Under the pieces are notes generated by a model. The model did not search any database and was not told the DNA's origin. It was given only the letters and a program-made list of their open reading frames with translations. Both the position numbers and the translations under genes were made by a program. This document shows positions 45,607 through 57,007 of a DNA stretch of 64,000 nucleotides, one piece after another. Origin of the DNA: Oceanibaculum nanhaiense (GTDB taxonomy: Bacteria > Pseudomonadota > Alphaproteobacteria > Oceanibaculales > Oceanibaculaceae); contig NZ_MPOB01000013.1 in assembly GCF_002148795.1 (NCBI RefSeq), positions 1 to 64,000 of the forward strand, given 5' to 3'. How positions within the stretch are numbered: position 1 is the stretch's first letter; the number at the start of each line of letters is the position of its first letter.

Positions 45607-47982
45607 TCAGGGGGCGGGTGTCAGGCGCAGTTCCCGCATGCCGGTCGCCTGCGGTGGGGTGATGCGCAGATAACGCCCCTTGCTCCAGTCTTCGGCCAGA
45701 TCGTCATAATGCGGCGAGAACGGATTTGCGGATTGCCCCGGCGCCTGGATGAACAGCGAGCCATCGAGGTCGGCGAGGTCGAACACCGCCCGCAACCCCG
45801 CCCCATGCACATGGCGGTAAGGCGCTTCATCGTTGCTGAGGATGCTGGTGCCGCGATTGACTGTGCTGTTGCTGCCGTCGGTTTCCACCACCACGTCCAG
45901 CAGCGGGCCGAGCAGCGGGATGCGGCCCAGCACCATGCCGGAGAAGCGCGCACGGTGAACATCTCCCCAGCGCCATGCCGTCATGTCGGCGCCATGATCC
46001 GCCGACAGTTCCGCCACCGCATCGTCCAGTGCCGCGCGCGCGATGTCGGTGCAGCTTTCCTGCCGGTCCGCCGTCGAAATATCGTCGCACCAGCCACCGT
46101 CGCCGCGCAGTATGCCCGCAAGCTGATGATTTTTCAGGAAAGGCACTTCCTGCCCGGTCGGGGCGAAGTCGTCCGCCAGTAACCGCCGGGGCAGGTGACG
46201 CAGCCAGCCATGATAGAGCAGCGGTTCCGGGCGGTCGCGGTCCATCAGCCCGTCCCAGCCAGACAGCAGGCGCCTGGCCGGCCCGTCCGGCACCATCGGC
46301 AGGATCACCTCCAGCAGTTCCGGCGCGGCGAGATCGAGCGCGTCATGCTGCAGCGCCGTCATCGCTGGCGTACTGGGCTTGTCCTGCGCATTGAGCTGTC
46401 CTGCGATGCGGCGGGCGCGGTGAGGCGTGTCGAAGTCACGCCCCAGAAAATGCGGATAGTCCGGTCCGGCGACGGCGTTGTTGGCATTCAGCACACGGCC
46501 GGAGGGCGGGTTGAAATGCTGCGGCAATGCCTCGAACGGCAGGAAGCCGGTCCAGTCATTTTCTCCGGTCCAGCCAGGGACAGGCAGGAAACCGTCGCCG
46601 GACAGGCGGATTGGCACCTTGCCGGCGGTCACCATGCCGATGGAGCCCTCGATATCGGCAAAAGTGATATTCTGCTGCGGTGCATGGAAATCGCGCAGCG
46701 CTTCGTGGAAATCCGCCGCGCTTTGCGCCCGGTTCATGCGAAACAGCGCCTCCGCCGAGCGGTCCTCGGGGGCGAGCAGGGTCGCCGACAGGGAAAGTGC
46801 GAATTCCTCCGGCTTCCCATAGGTGGCCAGCGCCTGCCGGCTGCCGCCATGCGTGTCGGAGATAATCGGACCATGACGGCTGGCGCGGATGGTCACGGTT
46901 ACGTCCTCGCCGCCACGTACCGCAATGACCTCCTCGCGTGTCTCGAACGGAAGGCTGCCCTCGGGCGACAGGTAGCGGGTCGGGTCGGCAGGATCGATCT
47001 TCTCGATGAAGATGTCCGAGGTGTCGCCATGGGTGGTGGTGAAGCCCCAGGCGACACGGCCATTATGGCCGATCAGCAGCATCGGCACGCCCGGTACGGT
47101 CGCACCCGCCTGTAACAGGCCGGGGACTACGATCCGCGCCAGATACCAGAGAGACGGGTTGCTCAGCCCGAGATGCGGATCATTGGCCAGCAGCGGCTTG
47201 CCGCTGGCGGTATGGCGGCCATCCAGCGCCCAGATATTGGAGGCAAGCCGGGGCGTCAGGGCAGGGGGCAATGCTGCCAGCGCGCGCGCCGCAAGCTCAG
47301 GCGGCAGCGGCGCCATCGCCGCCGGCACGCGCCGCGCATCGGGATCGGCGTGCCAGAACTGATCGATCTGTTGCGGCGTGAAATGCGGGGCGAGCTGGGC
47401 GCGTTTCAGTTCGGCATGCCAGTTGCCGGTCAGCTGCATCGCCATCAGCTTGCCCCAGACCAGGCTGTCGGCGGGCCGCCAGGGTTCCGGCTTGTGGCGC
47501 AACAGCACGAATTCCGGCGGCAGTGCGCCGCCGTGCGTCTCCAGCCAGGCATTCACCCCCTCGGCATATGATTCCAGCGCCAGGCGCAGGCCGGGCGAGG
47601 CCTGCTCCACCCCACGCTCCGCCAGGCGATACACACCCAGCGTACGCATCAGTCGGTCATACTCCAGCGTGGCCGATCCGGTCAGCTCCGACAGCCGCCC
47701 GGCGCCCAGCCGCCGCATCTGTTCCATCTGCCACAGCCGGTCCTGGGCATGGACGTAGCCGAGCGCCCGGTAGGCATCGGCCTCGCTGGCGGCGCGAATG
47801 GTGGGGATGCCATGTTCATCGCGGATCACCGAGACATCGGCGGCAAGGCCGGGCAGGGGGGCCGTGCCCTCGGTCTGCGGCAATGAGGTGCGCAGCCAGA
47901 GCAGACCGCCGGCACTGGCAAGGACCAGTAGCAGGAGCAGTACGCCAGCCGCTATTCCGATTCGTTTCAGCCAGCGCCGCAT
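45607..47982 (-). CDS. Penicillin-acylase-family Ntn hydrolase
   Basis: Exported or membrane-anchored amidohydrolase of 791 residues, made as a self-cleaving precursor. An N-terminal anchor (IAAGVLLLLLVLASAGGLLWL) is followed by the alpha part, with ADVSVIRDEHGIPTIRAASEADAYRALGYVHAQDRLWQMEQ. The autocatalytic nucleophile serine starts the beta part at SNIWALDGRHTASGKPLLANDPHL (near residue 250). Relatives cleave beta-lactam side chains or acyl-homoserine lactones, so quorum quenching is one possibility. It lies 70 bp downstream of the malonyl-CoA synthetase gene on the same strand. Confidence 0.92.
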   Translation of the reverse strand: MRRWLKRIGIAAGVLLLLLVLASAGGLLWLRTSLPQTEGTAPLPGLAADVSVIRDEHGIPTIRAASEADAYRALGYVHAQDRLWQMEQMRRLGAGRLSELTGSATLEYDRLMRTLGVYRLAERGVEQASPGLRLALESYAEGVNAWLETHGGALPPEFVLLRHKPEPWRPADSLVWGKLMAMQLTGNWHAELKRAQLAPHFTPQQIDQFWHADPDARRVPAAMAPLPPELAARALAALPPALTPRLASNIWALDGRHTASGKPLLANDPHLGLSNPSLWYLARIVVPGLLQAGATVPGVPMLLIGHNGRVAWGFTTTHGDTSDIFIEKIDPADPTRYLSPEGSLPFETREEVIAVRGGEDVTVTIRASRHGPIISDTHGGSRQALATYGKPEEFALSLSATLLAPEDRSAEALFRMNRAQSAADFHEALRDFHAPQQNITFADIEGSIGMVTAGKVPIRLSGDGFLPVPGWTGENDWTGFLPFEALPQHFNPPSGRVLNANNAVAGPDYPHFLGRDFDTPHRARRIAGQLNAQDKPSTPAMTALQHDALDLAAPELLEVILPMVPDGPARRLLSGWDGLMDRDRPEPLLYHGWLRHLPRRLLADDFAPTGQEVPFLKNHQLAGILRGDGGWCDDISTADRQESCTDIARAALDDAVAELSADHGADMTAWRWGDVHRARFSGMVLGRIPLLGPLLDVVVETDGSNSTVNRGTSILSNDEAPYRHVHGAGLRAVFDLADLDGSLFIQAPGQSANPFSPHYDDLAEDWSKGRYLRITPPQATGMRELRLTPAP

Positions 47983-48052
47983 ACCTGTCGCTCCCTTTTC
48001 CGCATACCCGGAAGATATGGGAGGAAAATCTGAAACGTCAGGGGGTTAACGG

Positions 48053-49573
48053 CTATTTCGCGAACAGCGCCTTGTACTGGTCGCGCAGCAGGTTCTTCTG
48101 CACCTTGCCCATGCTGTTGCGCGGCAATTCGGCGACGACAAACATCTGCTTCGGCACCTTGTAGCCGGCGAGGCGCGCTTTCAGGTCGACGATGACGGCC
48201 TCGGGTGCTGGCGGGGTCTGTCCGGCGCGGGCGGTTGCCACGGCCACCACGGCCTCGCCGAAATCCGGGTGCGGCACGCCGATGACAGCTGATTCCTCGA
48301 CACCCGGCATCTGGTCGATCTCTTCCTCGACCTCCTTCGGATAGACGTTGAAGCCGCCGGAGATGATGAGATCCTTGGCGCGCCCGGAAATCCAGACATA
48401 GCCGCGCTCATCCACACGGCCGACATCGCCGGTGATGAAGAAGCCGTCTTCGCGGATTTCCGCCTTGGTCTTTTCCGGCATGCGCCAATAGCCCTTGAAC
48501 ACATTCGGGCCGCGCACTTCGATCACGCCGGTCTCGCCGACCGGCAGCGCCGTGCCATTCTCGTCGGCGATGCGAACCTCGACATCGGGCAGGGCCATGC
48601 CGCAGCTGCCGGCCAGCCGATCGCCCTCATAGGGGTTGGAGGTCAGCATGCCGGTCTCGGTCATGCCATAGCGCTCCAGGATGGCCTGGCCGGTGCGCTC
48701 GCGGAACTGGTTGAAAGTGTCGGCCAGCAGCGGCGCGGAGCCGGCGACGAACAGTCGCATATGCTTGGTCAGGTCGCGGGTGAAGCCGGCATGCGCCAGC
48801 AACCGGACATAGAAGGTCGGGACGCCCATCATCACGGTGGCGCGCGGCATCAAGGCCACGATCTCGTCGGCATCGAACTTGGGCAGGAAGATCATCGAAC
48901 TGCCGTTCAACAGGATGCAGTTGGTGGCGACGAACAGCCCGTGGGTATGAAAGATCGGCAGCGCGTGCAGCAGCACGTCGCCCGGCTGGAAATGCCAGAC
49001 CTTGTGCAGCGTCAGTGCATTGGAGGCAAGGTTCCAGTGCGTCAGCATGGCGCCCTTGGAGCGGCCGGTGGTGCCGGAGGTGTAAAGGATGGCGGCCAGG
49101 TCGTCGCGGTCGCGCGCCACGGTGGCGAAATCGGGGGACAGCCCCTTCGCCTGCTCGATCAGCGTGCCGTCCTGTGCGCCGCCCAGCGTCAGTACATGCG
49201 GCGTGCCGGCCTTCTGCGCACAGGCGCCAACCCAATCCTCGGTGCCGGGACGGCAGACCGCGATGCGGGGTTCGGCGTCGGTCAGGAAATACTCGATCTC
49301 GGCCTGCCGGTAGGCGGTGTTCAGCGGCAGATAGGCGGCGCCGACGCGCAGGCAGGCGAGATAGAGGAAGATGGCCTCCGGCGACTTATCCACCTGCACG
49401 GCGATGCGGTCGCCGGGCGTCACGCCCAGTGCAACCAGCAGGTTGGCGATCCGGCCGCTCCAGCTCTCCAGATCCGCGTAGCTGTAGCGCTTGCCGTCGC
49501 CGGTCTCGATGAACAGTTCCGCGCGGTCGGCGGGAAAACGGCTTTCGAACAGCTCGTAGAGATTATCGCTCAT
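48053..49573 (-). CDS. matB: Malonyl-CoA synthetase
   Basis: Acyl-adenylate-forming enzyme of 506 residues that makes malonyl-CoA from malonate, CoA and ATP. The P-loop is ILYTSGTTGRSKGAMLTHWN, and LPIFHTHGLFVATNCILL, MGVPTFYVRLLAHAGF, RYGMTETGMLTSNPY and ISGGFNVYPKEVEEEIDQMPG closely follow recalled Rhizobium MatB. The start at 49573 (MSDNLYEL) is preferred over one four codons earlier. No malonyl-CoA decarboxylase is nearby. A terminator separates it from the TRAP genes upstream. Confidence 0.9.
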   Translation of the reverse strand: MSDNLYELFESRFPADRAELFIETGDGKRYSYADLESWSGRIANLLVALGVTPGDRIAVQVDKSPEAIFLYLACLRVGAAYLPLNTAYRQAEIEYFLTDAEPRIAVCRPGTEDWVGACAQKAGTPHVLTLGGAQDGTLIEQAKGLSPDFATVARDRDDLAAILYTSGTTGRSKGAMLTHWNLASNALTLHKVWHFQPGDVLLHALPIFHTHGLFVATNCILLNGSSMIFLPKFDADEIVALMPRATVMMGVPTFYVRLLAHAGFTRDLTKHMRLFVAGSAPLLADTFNQFRERTGQAILERYGMTETGMLTSNPYEGDRLAGSCGMALPDVEVRIADENGTALPVGETGVIEVRGPNVFKGYWRMPEKTKAEIREDGFFITGDVGRVDERGYVWISGRAKDLIISGGFNVYPKEVEEEIDQMPGVEESAVIGVPHPDFGEAVVAVATARAGQTPPAPEAVIVDLKARLAGYKVPKQMFVVAELPRNSMGKVQKNLLRDQYKALFAK

Positions 49574-49623
49574 GGCGGCATCCACCCGGTGGGATCGTTT
49601 ATTGCTAGCGATGGTCTATAGCG

Positions 49624-49675
49624 AAAAGAAGAGGGGCGGCACAAGCGAAGCCTTGGCTCCGTCCATGCCGCCCCT
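49624..49675 (-). terminator. Terminator after the fused TRAP permease gene
   Basis: On the minus strand AGGGGCGGCA and TGCCGCCCCT (49666-49675 with 49632-49641) form a perfect 10-bp stem with a 24-base loop that holds a further small stem, followed by CTTCTTTTCGC. It lies between the permease stop and matB, so matB likely has its own promoter in the following 50 bp. Confidence 0.75.
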
Positions 49676-49712
49676 TCGGGTCAGTATCCGGTTCTCCGGT
49701 CAGGCTTCCCGA

Positions 49713-51860
49713 TCAGGCTTCAACATCAGCCTTGAGCGGCGCCTTTTCCGCCGGGTTGCGCATCTTCTGCCAGAAGAACAGCGCGATGCCCATGATGATG
49801 CCGATGATGTCGGTTATGAAACCACCCGAAATCAGCATCAGTGCCGCGACAAACAACACGACACGCAGCAGCATCGGCAGACGGCCATGGAACCAGTTCT
49901 GCACCGCGCCGGACAGCATGTAGACGCCGAAGCAGGCCGTGACCGCATTGCGCAGGATCACGTGCCATTCGCCTTCCATCAGCAGCCCGTGGCTGTAGAA
50001 GAACATGTACGGCACGATGAAGGCTGCCAGGCCAAGCTTGAAGGCGGTGACCGAGGTCTTCATCGGGTCCGCGCCGGCAATGGCACCGCCGGCATAGGCC
50101 GCCAGCGCCACGGGCGGCGTGATGGCCGACATGACGGCGTAGTAGAACACGAAGAAATGCGCCACCAGCGGCGGAATGCCGAGCTGGATGAGGCCCGGCG
50201 CCACCACCGAGGCCGCCACCGCGTAGGCGGCCGTGGTCGGCATGCCCATGCCCAGCACGATGGAGATCACCATGGCAAAGAACAGTGCTGCAAGCTGGCT
50301 CTTGTCAGCGATGTCGAGCAGGACCGATGAGAAGCGCAGCCCGACGCCGGTCAGGCCGATGACGCCGACGATGATGCCGGCGCAGGCACACACCGCGATG
50401 AGCTGGATCGACATCTTCGTCGTCGCCTCCAGCGCCAGCAGAACGCCGCGCGGTCCCATCTTGCTTGGACTGAGCCAGCTGACGACCAGCGCGCTCATCA
50501 GACCCAGCGTGCCGGCGCGGATGACCGAATAGCCCATATAGAGCGCGCCGATCAGGATGAGGATTGGCAGGAACAGATAGATCTGCTTCAGCAGCTTGGA
50601 GAGGACCGGCAGTTCATCCTGGCGCAGGCCGCGCATGCCCATCTTGGCGGCTTCGAAATCCACCATGAAGAAGATCGACAGGAAATACAGGCAGGCCGGG
50701 ATCAGCGCGGCGACAATCAACTCGGTATAGGGGATGCCGGTGATCTCCGCCATGATGAAGGCGCCGGCGCCCATCACCGGCGGCATGATCTGGCCGCCAG
50801 TGGACGCCGCTGCCTCAATAGCGCCTGCCGATTGCGGGCGGTAGCCCACCTTCTTCATCAGCGGAATGGTCAGCGAGCCGGTCGCCACGACGTTGCCGGC
50901 CGAGGTGCCGTTGATCATCCCCATCAGGCCGCTGGCGAACACCGCCACCTTGGCGGGGCCACCCCGTGCGCGGCCGGCGAGAGCGAAGGCAAAGTTCACG
51001 AAATAATCGCCGACCTTGGAGACCTGAAGGAACGCGCCAAAGGCGATGAACAGGATGATGTAGGTGGAGGAAACCGCCGTCGTCGGGCCGAGGATACCGC
51101 TATCCGTGTAAATGTAGCTGAAGAAGCGGTCCATCTTGTACCCGTCATGGTTCAAGATGCCCGGCAGATAGGGGCCGGCGAAAGTGTAGAGGATGAAGAT
51201 GCCGGCAATCACCAGAAGTGCCAGGCCGGCCACCCGGCGCGTCAGTTCCAGGATCAGCAGGACGCCAGCCAGCGCAAAGAGGAAATCGCCCTGGGTCGGC
51301 ATGACGCCGGCGCGGAACTGTAGCGCGGCCAGGTTGAACAACAGATAGCCGGCGACCGACAGGCTGTTGACGGCCAGAATCCAGTCATACCAGGAGATGC
51401 GGTGGTCGCGGGGCTTGAACAGCCAGCCGGCGCCGATGGCGACAAGGCTCGACATCACCAGCGGCCAGCCGGAGGTGCCGAACACCCAGGCGGCAGGCAT
51501 CGCATCGCCAGCGACGAAGGCATAGACGATGCAGAAGAAGGTATAGCCGCCGAGGCCGAGGGCGATCAGGAACGGCACATATTCGATGGGTTGGATCCAG
51601 GTGGCATCGCCATCGAGTCCATCCGTCGTCCAGGCCGCGACCATCAGGTAGCCGATGGCCAGGCCGCCGGCGACATGCATGATGCGGAAGCTCCACGTCT
51701 CGATGGGAAAGACGTTCAGCACCATCAGATGGAAGGTCGCATAACCGATACACAGCACGGTCAGCAGAAGCTTCTGCCAGCCTTTCAGCTGCCGTTCGTT
51801 GCTGGGGGGCGGCTCGTCCGCGACTTGCACGGATACGCCCGAATCCTTTTGGTCCTGCAT
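49713..51860 (-). CDS. TRAP transporter fused 4TM/12TM permease (TAXI type)
   Basis: Integral-membrane permease of 715 residues that joins the small and large TRAP subunits in one chain. The N-terminal part includes LKGWQKLLLTVLCIGYATFHLMVLNVFPIE; the large-subunit half has FASGLMGMINGTSAGNVVATGSLTIPLMKKVGYRPQSAGAIEAAASTGGQIMPPVMGAGAF, the family signature. ATG 51860 (MQDQKDSG) is favoured for its upstream purine run; ATG 51914 would add 18 residues. Partners: the TAXI binding protein upstream. Substrates of this subtype are often dicarboxylates or glutamate, not settled here. Confidence 0.93.
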   Translation of the reverse strand: MQDQKDSGVSVQVADEPPPSNERQLKGWQKLLLTVLCIGYATFHLMVLNVFPIETWSFRIMHVAGGLAIGYLMVAAWTTDGLDGDATWIQPIEYVPFLIALGLGGYTFFCIVYAFVAGDAMPAAWVFGTSGWPLVMSSLVAIGAGWLFKPRDHRISWYDWILAVNSLSVAGYLLFNLAALQFRAGVMPTQGDFLFALAGVLLILELTRRVAGLALLVIAGIFILYTFAGPYLPGILNHDGYKMDRFFSYIYTDSGILGPTTAVSSTYIILFIAFGAFLQVSKVGDYFVNFAFALAGRARGGPAKVAVFASGLMGMINGTSAGNVVATGSLTIPLMKKVGYRPQSAGAIEAAASTGGQIMPPVMGAGAFIMAEITGIPYTELIVAALIPACLYFLSIFFMVDFEAAKMGMRGLRQDELPVLSKLLKQIYLFLPILILIGALYMGYSVIRAGTLGLMSALVVSWLSPSKMGPRGVLLALEATTKMSIQLIAVCACAGIIVGVIGLTGVGLRFSSVLLDIADKSQLAALFFAMVISIVLGMGMPTTAAYAVAASVVAPGLIQLGIPPLVAHFFVFYYAVMSAITPPVALAAYAGGAIAGADPMKTSVTAFKLGLAAFIVPYMFFYSHGLLMEGEWHVILRNAVTACFGVYMLSGAVQNWFHGRLPMLLRVVLFVAALMLISGGFITDIIGIIMGIALFFWQKMRNPAEKAPLKADVEA

Positions 51861-51950
51861 CTTCCCCGTACTCTTTTTTGTTGTATCGAACCTGGTCGGT
51901 TGCCGCACCTGCATCGCGCCCGAACGGCAATCGGTATCACAGGCCTTCTA

Positions 51951-51990
51951 TAAAATAACGGCTCCCCCTCGGATTGGCGAGGAGGAGCCG
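51951..51990 (-). terminator. Terminator/attenuator between the TAXI binding protein and its permease
   Basis: On the minus strand CGGCTCCTCCTCG (51990-51978) pairs over 13 bp, with one G-U, with CGAGGGGGAGCCG (51971-51959) around a 6-base loop, followed by TTATTTTAT. It directly follows the binding-protein gene. Partial read-through would give more binding protein than permease. Confidence 0.85.
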
Positions 51991-52019
51991 TATCATACGC
52001 CTATATGCAGGCTAGGACG

Positions 52020-53018
52020 TTAGCCTTTGTACTCCGGCGGCAGCAGCTTCTTGTCCACCGGCAGGTTCTTTTCCTTGTAGTAGCGGATCGCACCCGGGTG
52101 GAACCACATGAAGCTGTTGTTCACGTAGTTCTTCGGCAGGGTGTCCTTCGCCGACTTGTGGATCTGCATCATGCGGTCATTGTTGTCGAGAACGACCTTC
52201 ATGACCTCATAGACCAGGCTTTCCGGCATATCCTTGTTGGCAATGCCGAAATTCCACATGGCTACCGTGTGCTGCTCTTCCGTCTGGCTCTTGTAGGTAT
52301 TGGCCGGAATGGTGAAGGCCGACACCGACGGGAAGGCTTCCAGGATTTTCTTCTGCTCATCCTTGGTGAAGGCGAACAGGCTGACCGGAACCTGCGCCTC
52401 GATCTGCGCGAAAGCCGCGATCGGCAGGCCGGCGCCGAAGGCGAAGCCGTCGATCAGGCCGTCCTGCACCTGGCCGGAAAGATCGTTCGCGCCGCCGAAC
52501 TGCGGCTTCACATTGACGCCCAGTTCCTTGAACCACAACGGGAAGTAAGTGCCCGGCGTACCGCCACGCGGGCCGACGCCGACGGTCTTGCCGTCAAGGT
52601 CCTTGATGCCCTTGATGCCGGACTTTTCCAGCGCGACGATCTGGAACGGGGTCATGTACATCGGGAAGGTGGCGCGGACGTTCTTCATCTCCACGCCCGG
52701 CGCGATCGGGCTCTTGCCGATCCAGCCATCATAGCCTGGCCCCATTGTGGCCATGGAGAACTGCACATCGCCCGACTGCACCAGCGCCATGTTCTGCACC
52801 GGGCCGCCGGTCACCTCGGAACTGGTGTTAACGCCCAGCATCTCCTGGACCAGGTTCGCCCAGCCGGCGCCATAGACGAAGTAGGTGCCGCCCTGCGAGG
52901 CGGTGCCGACCTTGATCGAGCTGGGCCAGCCGGTTTTGTCCTGTGCGTCGGCCGCTGCCGGTACAAACAGCGCAGCCGCGACGGCAATAGTACTAATACG
53001 CAATAGATTGAGCTTCAT
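52020..53018 (-). CDS. TAXI-family TRAP transporter solute-binding protein
   Basis: Periplasmic binding protein of 332 residues. The start with AGGGAGG upstream gives MKLNLLRISTIAVAAALFVPAAADAQ, a clean signal peptide; the 33-residue in-frame extension is rejected. Mature hallmarks are IKVGTASQGGTYFVYGAGWANLVQE and KTVGVGPRGGTPGTYFPLWFKELG. TAXI proteins pair with fused TRAP permeases such as the gene downstream. The terminator between them sets their expression ratio. Confidence 0.94.
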   Translation of the reverse strand: MKLNLLRISTIAVAAALFVPAAADAQDKTGWPSSIKVGTASQGGTYFVYGAGWANLVQEMLGVNTSSEVTGGPVQNMALVQSGDVQFSMATMGPGYDGWIGKSPIAPGVEMKNVRATFPMYMTPFQIVALEKSGIKGIKDLDGKTVGVGPRGGTPGTYFPLWFKELGVNVKPQFGGANDLSGQVQDGLIDGFAFGAGLPIAAFAQIEAQVPVSLFAFTKDEQKKILEAFPSVSAFTIPANTYKSQTEEQHTVAMWNFGIANKDMPESLVYEVMKVVLDNNDRMMQIHKSAKDTLPKNYVNNSFMWFHPGAIRYYKEKNLPVDKKLLPPEYKG

Positions 53019-53316
53019 TGGGGCCTCCCTAAAGCCAACTTTGGATATCCGATGTGCGCCTTGCCACATGTATTGCGGTTCTGTCATGGCGCTTGGCACA
53101 CCATCGGCACGCATCATTTAGTTAAACGAGTTATGGAATTCTGCAACTGCTTTTGCCTGATGCGGGGGAAGGAACTGCGGCAATTCGATTGCGAAACCGG
53201 CTGTCCGGACAGCATCGCGGATGCGATCCAGCTGCGATATGGTATTGATATAAAAACATCATTAGAGTGGCTTTGCCGGTCCGGTCAGTGCATTGCGTTA
53301 CTTAAAGGAGAAATCC
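53019..53316. promoter_or_regulatory. Divergent control region with a perfect 14-bp palindrome
   Basis: No gene is seen in this 298-bp stretch between the TAXI protein and the alpha/beta hydrolase; it must hold both promoters. GCTGTCCGGACAGC at 53200-53213 is a perfect palindrome and a candidate dimeric-regulator site. AAAGGAG at 53304-53310 is the hydrolase ribosome site. No consensus sigma-70 pair was located with certainty. Confidence 0.45.
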
Positions 53317-54255
53317 ATGAAACCCAGCCAGGGAAGCTTCGCAAGCACGGCGACGGGGGAAACCGTCTGGCTTGGTTTTACGGAATGGGGGGAGAGGCGC
53401 GCCGATCGGGTCGCCATCTGCGCCCATGGCCTGACGCGGCAGGGGCGGGATTTCGACCAGCTCGCCCAGGCGCTGCTCGCCGACTACCGGGTGATCTGTC
53501 CGGATGTGGCGGGGCGCGGTCGGAGCGGCTGGCTGTCGCACAAGGAAGATTACCATTACGGCACCTATCTGAAGCACGCGAAGGATTTGCTGACCTATCG
53601 CGGGCTTGGTGCTGTCGATTGGGTTGGCACCTCGATGGGCGGGCTGATCGGCATGCTGCTGGCGGCCGAGGATGACTCGCCAATCCGCCGGCTGGTGCTT
53701 AACGATGTTGGCCCGTTCATTCCGAAGCAGGCGCTGGAGCGGATCGGCCAGTATGTTGGCGAGGAACTGGTGTTCCCGAACCTGCAGGCGGTAGATGAGC
53801 ATTTCCGCAAGATCTACGCCAGCTATGGCGACCTCAGCGATGCGGAGTGGAGCGCCATGGTGCTGCACAGCGTCGAGCGCCAGCCCAACCACACCTATAC
53901 GCTGCATCTCGATCCGGCCATCGGCGATGCCTTCCGCAAGACCCCGCTGCAGGACATCGATATGTGGAGCATCTGGGACAAGATCGAATGCCCGGTGCTG
54001 GTCCTGCGCGGCGAGAAATCGGATGTGCTGCTGCGCGAGACGGCACAGGAGATGACGCGCCGCGGCCCCAAGGCGGAACTGATCGAGATTCCGGATTGCG
54101 GGCATGCCCCCTCGCTGATGATCGAGGATCAGATCGCCATTGTCCGCGACTGGCTGCATTCCTGGGTCGAGCGCGACAAGGCGGAAATAGAGGAGGCGCG
54201 TGCCCGCGCGGAAGCCGAAGCCGCGGCTGCATCTGAGGGAGGGCAGGGCAGTTAG
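53317..54255 (+). CDS. Alpha/beta hydrolase
   Basis: Cytoplasmic esterase/hydrolase of 312 residues with the nucleophile elbow GTSMGG (near residue 110), the oxyanion region AICAHGLTRQGRDF, DVAGRGRSGWL, an acidic residue in LVLRGEKSDVL and the base histidine in IPDCGHAPSLM. A strong AAAGGAG before ATG 53317 fixes the start; a TTG eight codons earlier is less likely. The last 25 residues are an Ala/Glu-rich tail (EIEEARARAEAEAAAASE). It precedes a second, different hydrolase by 31 bp. Substrate unknown. Confidence 0.9.
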   Translation: MKPSQGSFASTATGETVWLGFTEWGERRADRVAICAHGLTRQGRDFDQLAQALLADYRVICPDVAGRGRSGWLSHKEDYHYGTYLKHAKDLLTYRGLGAVDWVGTSMGGLIGMLLAAEDDSPIRRLVLNDVGPFIPKQALERIGQYVGEELVFPNLQAVDEHFRKIYASYGDLSDAEWSAMVLHSVERQPNHTYTLHLDPAIGDAFRKTPLQDIDMWSIWDKIECPVLVLRGEKSDVLLRETAQEMTRRGPKAELIEIPDCGHAPSLMIEDQIAIVRDWLHSWVERDKAEIEEARARAEAEAAAASEGGQGS

Positions 54256-54286
54256 CCCGCCGCTTGGCGGCACAGCGGGCGACGGC

Positions 54287-56399
<2,113 letters not shown>

Positions 56400-56485
56400 C
56401 TATAGCCATCGCGGGCAGGCGCGCGCAAGAAAGCCCTGATCGTTGTAGCCACGGCGGACCGGCTATGAGCCCCCCTAGGAGGCCC

Positions 56486-57007
56486 CTAAGAGGAGAGTGG
56501 AATTTCGATCGTTTCGCAGGGCTGCGGCATCTCTCGCCCCTGATTGCCGGCCCCGAAATGCGAGACCGTGGCCCCCAGGATAATGGAAGCGTTCTCGCCA
56601 GCATCCGACAATGGCAGCAACAGCCGCTCGCCGCGCAAATGGGGGTGCGTCGCCGCATGTATGGCGCCGCGAACATACACGATGGACGGCCCCTCGATGG
56701 CGCGGCGGTACTTCGGGATGATCTTCTCGGACTGCGTGTCCGTCAGTGTTTCGTCCAGATAAGTGCCAACGAGGTTACGATGGTGGAATATGTTCATTTC
56801 TTCGCCGGCCAGGCGATAACGGAACCGCCCGCTTTCGGCGATATAATCGCACATCCAAACGAACGGCAGGACCGTCCAGATTGCAACCGGATCGATATCC
56901 CGCCGGTTAGGAATCAGTGCCCCTTTACGAACCCTGAACCAATGGTCGTAGAGCGACTGCAACCTGGGATCGATGTCATTGGATAAGATACCCATCAATC
57001 GCGCCAA
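56486..57007 (-). CDS. PAS-domain protein (PAS_5/DUF1457 type)
   Basis: Stand-alone PAS protein of 173 residues, with LQSLYDHWFRVRKGALIPNRRDIDPVAIWTVLPFVWMCDYI and FRYRLAGEEMNIFHHRNLVGTYLDETL, features of a sensor family spread in Rhodospirillales and other alphaproteobacteria. There is no output domain, so it would act through partners. An ATG four codons downstream (MGILSND) is an alternative start. It neighbours an AT-rich region with phage-like regulators. Confidence 0.85.
   Translation of the reverse strand: MARLMGILSNDIDPRLQSLYDHWFRVRKGALIPNRRDIDPVAIWTVLPFVWMCDYIAESGRFRYRLAGEEMNIFHHRNLVGTYLDETLTDTQSEKIIPKYRRAIEGPSIVYVRGAIHAATHPHLRGERLLLPLSDAGENASIILGATVSHFGAGNQGREMPQPCETIEIPLSS

Noticed and set aside
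48053-53018. One malonate-uptake operon made of TAXI protein, permease and matB
   Set aside because: Two terminator-like stems separate the three genes, and no decarboxylase is present, so a single operon is not supported.
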